DNA of 64,000 nt. It comes from Promicromonospora iranensis. GTDB taxonomy: Bacteria > Actinomycetota > Actinomycetes > Actinomycetales > Cellulomonadaceae. The notes under the pieces are model-generated. The model searched no databases, was not told the origin of the DNA, and saw only the letters and a program-made list of their open reading frames with translations. Positions within the stretch are counted from its first letter, which is position 1; the number at the start of each line of letters is the position of its first letter. The translations under genes and the position numbers were made by a program. The stretch spans positions 124,001 through 188,000 of the forward strand of contig NZ_JAJQMN010000008.1 of the NCBI RefSeq assembly GCF_028994775.1, given 5' to 3'. Below, one piece after another: positions 59,897-64,000 of this stretch.

Positions 59897-61503
59897 GCGG
59901 AGACCTCCGCGGCGACCTGGGTGCGGATCGCGGCGCGGTCCAGCTTGCCGTTGGGGTTCCGGGGCAGTGTGTCCACCCGGCGGATCTCCGCGGGCACCAT
60001 GAACGTGGGGAGCGACTGCCGCATCTCGTTGAGCAGCCGGTCCTCGTCGAGCGCCGCGGGTGCCGCCACGACGAGCAGGACGCGCTGGCCCAGCCCGTCG
60101 TCGGGCACACCGAGGGCTACCGCCTCACGCGCCAGGCCGGTGCCGAGGGCGGCTTCCTCCACCTCGGTGGGGCTGACGCGGTACCCGGAGGTCTTGATCA
60201 TCTCGTCGGCCCGGCCGACGAAGTAGAGGTACCCCTCGGTGTCCCGTACGACGGTGTCGCCGGACCACACCGCGGGTTCCGGGGCGGCGCGCCAGGGCTC
60301 GTCGTATCCGGGCACGGGGCGGAAGCGTGCCGCCGTGCGCTCGGGGTCGTTCCAGTAGCCGAGGGCGACCAGGCTGCCTCGGTGCACCAGCTCGCCCGGC
60401 TCGCCGTCGGCGCACGGTGTGCCGTCCGGACGCAGCACCAGGACCTCGGCGTCGGGGATGGCCCGGCCGATCGAGTCGGGGCGCAGCTCGACCTGCGCGG
60501 GGTCCAGATAGGTGGACCGGAACGCCTCGGTCAGCCCGTACATCAGGTACGGCGCGGCGGCGGGGAACAGGCCGCGCAGCTCGCGCAGGAGGGTGGTGGG
60601 CATGCGCCCTCCCGTGTTGGCGAAGTACCGGAGCGTCTGCCGTGCTCGCGGCGGCCAGTCGACGGTCGCGAGCTGGGTCCACAGGGGCGGCACGCCGGTG
60701 ATGCCGGTGACGCCGTAGCGCTCGCAGGCGACGGCGACGCCCCGCGGGCGGAGGTAGTCGAGCAGCACCGCGTGGGCGCCGACGGCGAACGCGGTGGTGA
60801 GCTGGCTGAGGCCCGCGTCGAAGCTCAGGGGCAGTACCGCCAGGAGCACATCCTCGGCGGTGTTGTGCAGGTAGCCGGAGACGCTGGTCGCGCCCACGAG
60901 CAGGTTGCGGTGCGACAGCACGACACCCTTGGGCGAGCCCGTGCTGCCGGACGTGTACAGGATCGCCGCGATGTCGACGTCGATGTCGACGTCGGTCCCG
61001 GGCTGCGAGCGCTCCGCGTCGACGGGAAGGTGCTCCTCGGCGCCCGGCGGGGACGCCCAGCGGTGCACGGCGACCCCCGGCAGATCCTCCGGGGCGGTGC
61101 CGCTGTCGGGCTGGTCCACCAGCAGCACCGTGGTCAGGCCGGTGCCGTCGAGCTGGTCGCGCACGGCGGCGAGCCTGCCGGGCGAGGTGACCAGGACCCG
61201 GGCGCCCGAGTCGCGCACGACGTGCGCGACCTGCTTGCCCTTGAGCAGCGGGTTGACCGGGACGAAGACGCCACCGACCAGCGACGTGCCCCACAGGGCC
61301 GCGACCGTCTCGAACCGCTTCTCCAGGTAGACCGCCACACGGTCGTGCCGTTCCACACCCAGCCCGGCGAGCTGTGCGCCGGCCTGTCGTACGGCGAGCC
61401 ACAGCTGCGCGTACGTCAGGGTCGCGTCGCGGGAGGACAGCGCCGCGGCCATGGGCCGAATGCGCGCCTGTTGCTCCACGTGGTGGTGTAAGGCGGTGAT
61501 CAC
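59893..61503 (-). CDS. AMP-forming acyl/aminoacyl ligase (ANL family)
   Basis: A 536-residue adenylate-forming ligase. The P-loop A3 motif ILYTSGSTGSPKGV is at ~181-194, the A5 motif YGLTEAF near 340, A8 YFVGRADEMIKTSGYRVSPTEVEE near 440-460, and the catalytic Lys in NPNGKLDRAAI near 518. It resembles the exosortase-A-associated ligases. It may activate an amino acid and load it on the downstream ACP. The GTG at 61503 is chosen for a TACCGT -10 box 7 nt upstream; the GTG three codons earlier overlaps that box. Confidence 0.88.
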   Translation of the reverse strand: MITALHHHVEQQARIRPMAAALSSRDATLTYAQLWLAVRQAGAQLAGLGVERHDRVAVYLEKRFETVAALWGTSLVGGVFVPVNPLLKGKQVAHVVRDSGARVLVTSPGRLAAVRDQLDGTGLTTVLLVDQPDSGTAPEDLPGVAVHRWASPPGAEEHLPVDAERSQPGTDVDIDVDIAAILYTSGSTGSPKGVVLSHRNLLVGATSVSGYLHNTAEDVLLAVLPLSFDAGLSQLTTAFAVGAHAVLLDYLRPRGVAVACERYGVTGITGVPPLWTQLATVDWPPRARQTLRYFANTGGRMPTTLLRELRGLFPAAAPYLMYGLTEAFRSTYLDPAQVELRPDSIGRAIPDAEVLVLRPDGTPCADGEPGELVHRGSLVALGYWNDPERTAARFRPVPGYDEPWRAAPEPAVWSGDTVVRDTEGYLYFVGRADEMIKTSGYRVSPTEVEEAALGTGLAREAVALGVPDDGLGQRVLLVVAAPAALDEDRLLNEMRQSLPTFMVPAEIRRVDTLPRNPNGKLDRAAIRTQVAAEVSA

Positions 61504-61510
61504 AAAGATC

Positions 61511-61516
61511 ACGGTA
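61511..61516 (-). promoter_or_regulatory. -10 box of ligase-decarboxylase-ACP operon, leaderless
   Basis: TACCGT (minus strand), 7 nt to the GTG at 61503. Confidence 0.6.
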
Positions 61517-61784
61517 CGGCGCTGGAAGTCTTTTCCGGAGGGCGTGCAGGGGTGAATAGAGGTAGGGCTGCGGGTGAAGAAGAGGGCGGGTCTCGTCGCA
61601 GGTCAGGGCGCTGGGTGAATTCCAGAGGGTGAATAGTTCGCGGCAATTCTGTGCGCTCTGCGAACGGGGGTTAAATTGCCGGGGTTAAAGTGCGGTGAGT
61701 GCTCGATAAATACACCACCGAGTGGGCTAAATGCTGGCGTTATTATTCGGGATGGAAACTCGCGGCGGCGTTCTTTGCCGCATC
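61517..61784 (-). promoter_or_regulatory. AT-richer control region of the ligase operon
   Basis: Gene-free stretch with four GGGTGAA elements (from 61550, 61572, 61613 and 61628), a 14-bp direct repeat of GGGGTTAAA (61667-61675 and 61681-61689) and AGTGGGCTAA at 61721-61730. These look like repeated regulator contacts. Confidence 0.5.
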
Positions 61785-62654
61785 TCACCACGGGACCTGG
61801 GTCAGCTCGCTGTAGAGGTAGCTGACCGACTCCGGGGGCTCCCCGGTCCGGCTCAGGTACATCGTCGGCCGTTGCGCGGACAGCGGCACGGAGTGCCACG
61901 GCCGCGCACCGCAGACCCGGTTCTGCACGAGTGCGAAGGGCAGCCCGTGGGCGACCAGGAGGTGGCGGTACACCGCGGGCGCGGCCGTGCGGAAGAGATG
62001 CTGGTCGCTGACGTGGAGCACCGACGCGAAGAGGCGGAGACCCTTTCGGCGGACCGCACGGAACACCACCCAGCAGGGCCTTCCGTCCACGACGGCGACG
62101 AGGTGCCGGGCGGCGCCCGAGTCCGCGTGGTCGCGGTAGGCGGCCAGGTCGGCTCCCGTCAGGACCGCCTCGATCTCGGCGTGCCCGGAGACCAGCCGCA
62201 CGCCCCGCCGCGCGGGCAGCGGAAGGTTGACGACCAGCGCGCCCGAGGTGTCCAGGTGCGTGAAGCCCAGCCGCTCGTTCAGCGGGACCACGGTGCCGCT
62301 GGGGGAGAGGTCGGTCAGCTCGCGGTCGCGCTGGCCGAGCATCGCGCGCACCAGCCGTAGCGAGTGCCGGCGGTACTCCTCCAGCACGCACCACGCGGCG
62401 AGGTTGCACACGGCGCTCGGCCGGCCGGCGCGGGTGGTCTCGGAGTAGAACGCCGCGTACACACCGACCACCTGGCCGTCGGACTCGAGCAGGAACCCGT
62501 GGTCGGGATGGCTCGTGCGCCACGTGGGGCGAAGCGACCGTGCCCATTGTTCGGACGTGAGGGTGTTGTCCAGGTGGGCGCTGAGGAATTCCCCCACGCG
62601 CGGCAGGTCGTCCGTGGTGACCGGGACGGTGCGGACATTCTGAGCGGTTGGCAC
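61785..62654 (-). CDS. GNAT-family acyltransferase of the EPS locus
   Basis: A 289-residue protein with an N-terminal GNAT-like domain (TTDDLPRVGEFLSAHLDNTL, VVGVYAAFYSETT, NLAAWCVLEEYRRHSLRLVRAML) and a C-terminal second half that may be a degenerate GNAT repeat (RHLVAVVDGRPCWVVFRAVRR). It is typical of GNAT proteins in capsule or exopolysaccharide loci and could acylate a sugar. The GTG follows a GATACT -10 box by 7 nt, so it is transcribed separately from the ligase operon. Substrate unknown. Confidence 0.78.
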   Translation of the reverse strand: MPTAQNVRTVPVTTDDLPRVGEFLSAHLDNTLTSEQWARSLRPTWRTSHPDHGFLLESDGQVVGVYAAFYSETTRAGRPSAVCNLAAWCVLEEYRRHSLRLVRAMLGQRDRELTDLSPSGTVVPLNERLGFTHLDTSGALVVNLPLPARRGVRLVSGHAEIEAVLTGADLAAYRDHADSGAARHLVAVVDGRPCWVVFRAVRRKGLRLFASVLHVSDQHLFRTAAPAVYRHLLVAHGLPFALVQNRVCGARPWHSVPLSAQRPTMYLSRTGEPPESVSYLYSELTQVPW

Positions 62655-62661
62655 GTCTGCG

Positions 62662-62667
62662 AGTATC
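62662..62667 (-). promoter_or_regulatory. -10 box of EPS GNAT gene
   Basis: GATACT (minus strand; imperfect TANNNT) with 7 nt to the GTG at 62654. Confidence 0.4.
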
Positions 62668-62801
62668 CCGCCGGGTCGATGTACCGGTCACGACAGGAAA
62701 AGGGTGAACACGCGCCCACCGTCGAAGATCATCCGGCGGAACCGCGCCGCCAGGTTGTCCGGCCACAAGCGGCGTGTCACGATGCCGCAGGAGGCATAAC
62801 A

Positions 62802-63749
62802 ATGTGGGATTTCCCCCGCCGTGCCGTGCTCGTCGTCGCCGGTGTCCTCGTGGTCGGCGGCACTCTCGCCGCATCACAGCCCGACCCGACACCAGTGGGC
62901 GCCCAGGCGGTCCCGACCGCGTCCTTCGAACCGGTGACGCCGGTGACCGTCGCCTCGACCCCGCCACCCGCCCTGTTCCCGACCCGCGACGAAGCAGGGC
63001 TCCCGTCCGGCTGGTCGCCGCGGCAGACGCACGACGGTGATCTCCTGATCGACGAGGACGGGACGGTCGTGCAGGACCTCCGGATCACGAACGGTACGGT
63101 CCGCGTCACCGCGAAGAACGTGACCCTGCGGCGCGTGCACGCGGTCAACACCACCGTGGCCAACGACGTGAACGGCATCTGCGGATCCGGGCTGCTGATC
63201 GAGCGGTCGTCGTTCGAGCGCACGGCACCGAGCACCGAGGCCGACGTCCCCGTCATCGGCAACGGTGGGTTCACCGTCCGCGACGTCATGATCGACGGCG
63301 CCCCGGAGGGTATCCGGGTGGGCTCGAAGCACTGCGGCGGGGTGACCATCGAGAGCAGCTACATCCGTATCGTCCCGCCCGAGGTGTGCGAGGACTGGCA
63401 CGGGGACGGCATCCAGGGGCACAACGGCGGTCCGCTGGTCGTCCGCTCGTCCACCATCGTCCTGAAGGAGCGTGCCGACTGCCCGGGCAACGCGCCCTTC
63501 TTCTACCCGGAGGAGCAGGGCAACACGTCGGTGGACGTCGACGGGCTGCTCGTGAGCGGTGGCGGCTATCCGTTCCGTGCGGGCACGACCGGAGCCGTGC
63601 GGCACCTCCAGGTGGTCCAGGACAGCTGGGGCTACGGTCCGGTCGACGTGCGGTGCGACGTCGTCTCGGTGCGGCAGGCGGCGGTGGTGACCGTGTCCGA
63701 CGGGCGGACGACGCCGGTCGAGCCGATCACGCCCTGCGCGGGAGGCTGA
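62802..63749 (+). CDS. Secreted right-handed parallel beta-helix protein
   Basis: A 315-residue exported protein with an N-terminal hydrophobic signal or anchor (about 7-25) and a Thr/Pro/Val-rich spacer to ~55. From ~75 on it has short beta-helix coils (VVQDLRITNGTVRVTAKNVTLRRV, LLIERSSFER, FTVRDVMIDGAPEGIRVGS, VTIESSYIRI, HGDGIQGHNGG, LVVRSSTIVL). The WHGDGIQGH segment is typical of beta-helix proteins near EPS genes. It could bind or cleave the polysaccharide. The ATG has GCAGGAGG upstream. Confidence 0.85.
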   Translation: MWDFPRRAVLVVAGVLVVGGTLAASQPDPTPVGAQAVPTASFEPVTPVTVASTPPPALFPTRDEAGLPSGWSPRQTHDGDLLIDEDGTVVQDLRITNGTVRVTAKNVTLRRVHAVNTTVANDVNGICGSGLLIERSSFERTAPSTEADVPVIGNGGFTVRDVMIDGAPEGIRVGSKHCGGVTIESSYIRIVPPEVCEDWHGDGIQGHNGGPLVVRSSTIVLKERADCPGNAPFFYPEEQGNTSVDVDGLLVSGGGYPFRAGTTGAVRHLQVVQDSWGYGPVDVRCDVVSVRQAAVVTVSDGRTTPVEPITPCAGG

Positions 63750-63760
63750 ACCGCCCCCGT

Positions 63761-64000
63761 TCACACCCGCGAGCTGGCGTCCCGCTCCCACGTCGTGAAG
63801 TCACCACGTCGCACCGCCGAGCGGGCGCGGGCGCGGCCGGCGAGCACGACGGCGAGGAACACGGGGATCCGCAGCGCCAGCCCTGGTCGCTCCCGCACGA
63901 CACGCCAGAGGTCGCCGGGCGTCGTGCGCGCGTCCGGCCCGCGCAGTCCCGCCTGGTCCGCCTGGAGGTTGCCCGTGGTCACCCGCGCGCGACGGCGGAC
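63761..64000 (-). CDS. C-terminal fragment, probable glycosyltransferase
   Basis: The frame is open to the right edge, so only the last ~79 residues are seen. A GTG at 63982 gives one possible start but the frame continues upstream. The piece includes LRIPVFLAVVLAGRARARSAVRRGDFTTWERDASSRV, an ending often seen in actinobacterial family 2 glycosyltransferases. The assignment is tentative. Confidence 0.45.
   Translation of the reverse strand, partial: VRRRARVTTGNLQADQAGLRGPDARTTPGDLWRVVRERPGLALRIPVFLAVVLAGRARARSAVRRGDFTTWERDASSRV

Overview
The window is one contiguous stretch of a very GC-rich (roughly 70%) genome with the hallmarks of an actinobacterium, most likely an order Micrococcales member near Promicromonosporaceae or Cellulomonadaceae (inference from gene content and style, no marker was tested). 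Evidence includes GTG starts, about 19 genes with a TANNNT -10 box only 6-8 nt before the start codon (leaderless mRNAs), a GuaB3 paralogue, a 4Fe-4S APS reductase, a cysteine-rich leader peptide before sulfite reductase, and a PspC-type envelope stress trio.

Layout. 1-1105: the 3' part of guaB. 1131-6359: secreted flavin amine oxidase divergent from a secreted RidA protein, a DnaQ-like exonuclease, then guaB3 with a coupled GNAT gene. 6464-10315: aldehyde dehydrogenase, a hotdog protein, a SanA/YdcF protein, a DUF4031-HD protein. 10434-13724: a large modular secreted GH30 glycosidase behind twin palindromic operators. 13898-19828: ackA, pta and xfp, the phosphoketolase route to acetate and ATP. 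20001-28571: SURF1, a PatB-like C-S lyase, hypothetical genes, a heterodimeric ABC exporter, and a lipoprotein/OmpA-domain pair. 28550-32212: IclR regulator divergent from dgoK-dgoA-dgoD for galactonate catabolism. 32289-33899: guaA. 33954-41800: prepilin peptidase, glycosyltransferase, and a PspC protein / PspC-histidine kinase / response regulator system. 41943-44792: secreted M6 metalloprotease. 45033-49160: assimilatory sulfate reduction (leader peptide, sulfite reductase, APS reductase, siroheme synthase). 49428-55734: membrane proteins, arylamine N-acetyltransferase, thioesterase, S9 peptidase, membrane-tethered LuxR regulator, ElaA-like GNAT. 55749-64000: an exopolysaccharide locus running off the right edge.

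How the genes work together. GuaB, GuaB3 and GuaA cover the IMP-to-GMP branch; guaB3 and guaA share almost the same 16-bp promoter/start sequence. The sulfur block makes siroheme, reduces APS to sulfite and sulfite to sulfide, and is probably gated by ribosome stalling at a cysteine-rich leader ORF. The most distinctive block is 57643-61503: an AMP-forming ligase, a fold-III PLP decarboxylase, an acyl carrier protein and a left-handed beta-helix acyltransferase in one translationally coupled operon inside an exopolysaccharide locus. By analogy with butirosin side-chain biosynthesis and with exosortase-A-associated gene sets, I infer that it loads an amino acid on the ACP, decarboxylates it there, and transfers the product to a sugar.

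Non-coding structure is rich: strong hairpins follow many genes, two copies of a 65-bp palindromic unit lie 42 kb apart, two leaderless promoters overlap back to back at 51895-51904, and palindromic operator candidates precede the GH30, dgo, aldehyde dehydrogenase, PspC/kinase and sulfur operons. I saw no tRNA, rRNA, CRISPR array, transposase or prophage gene.
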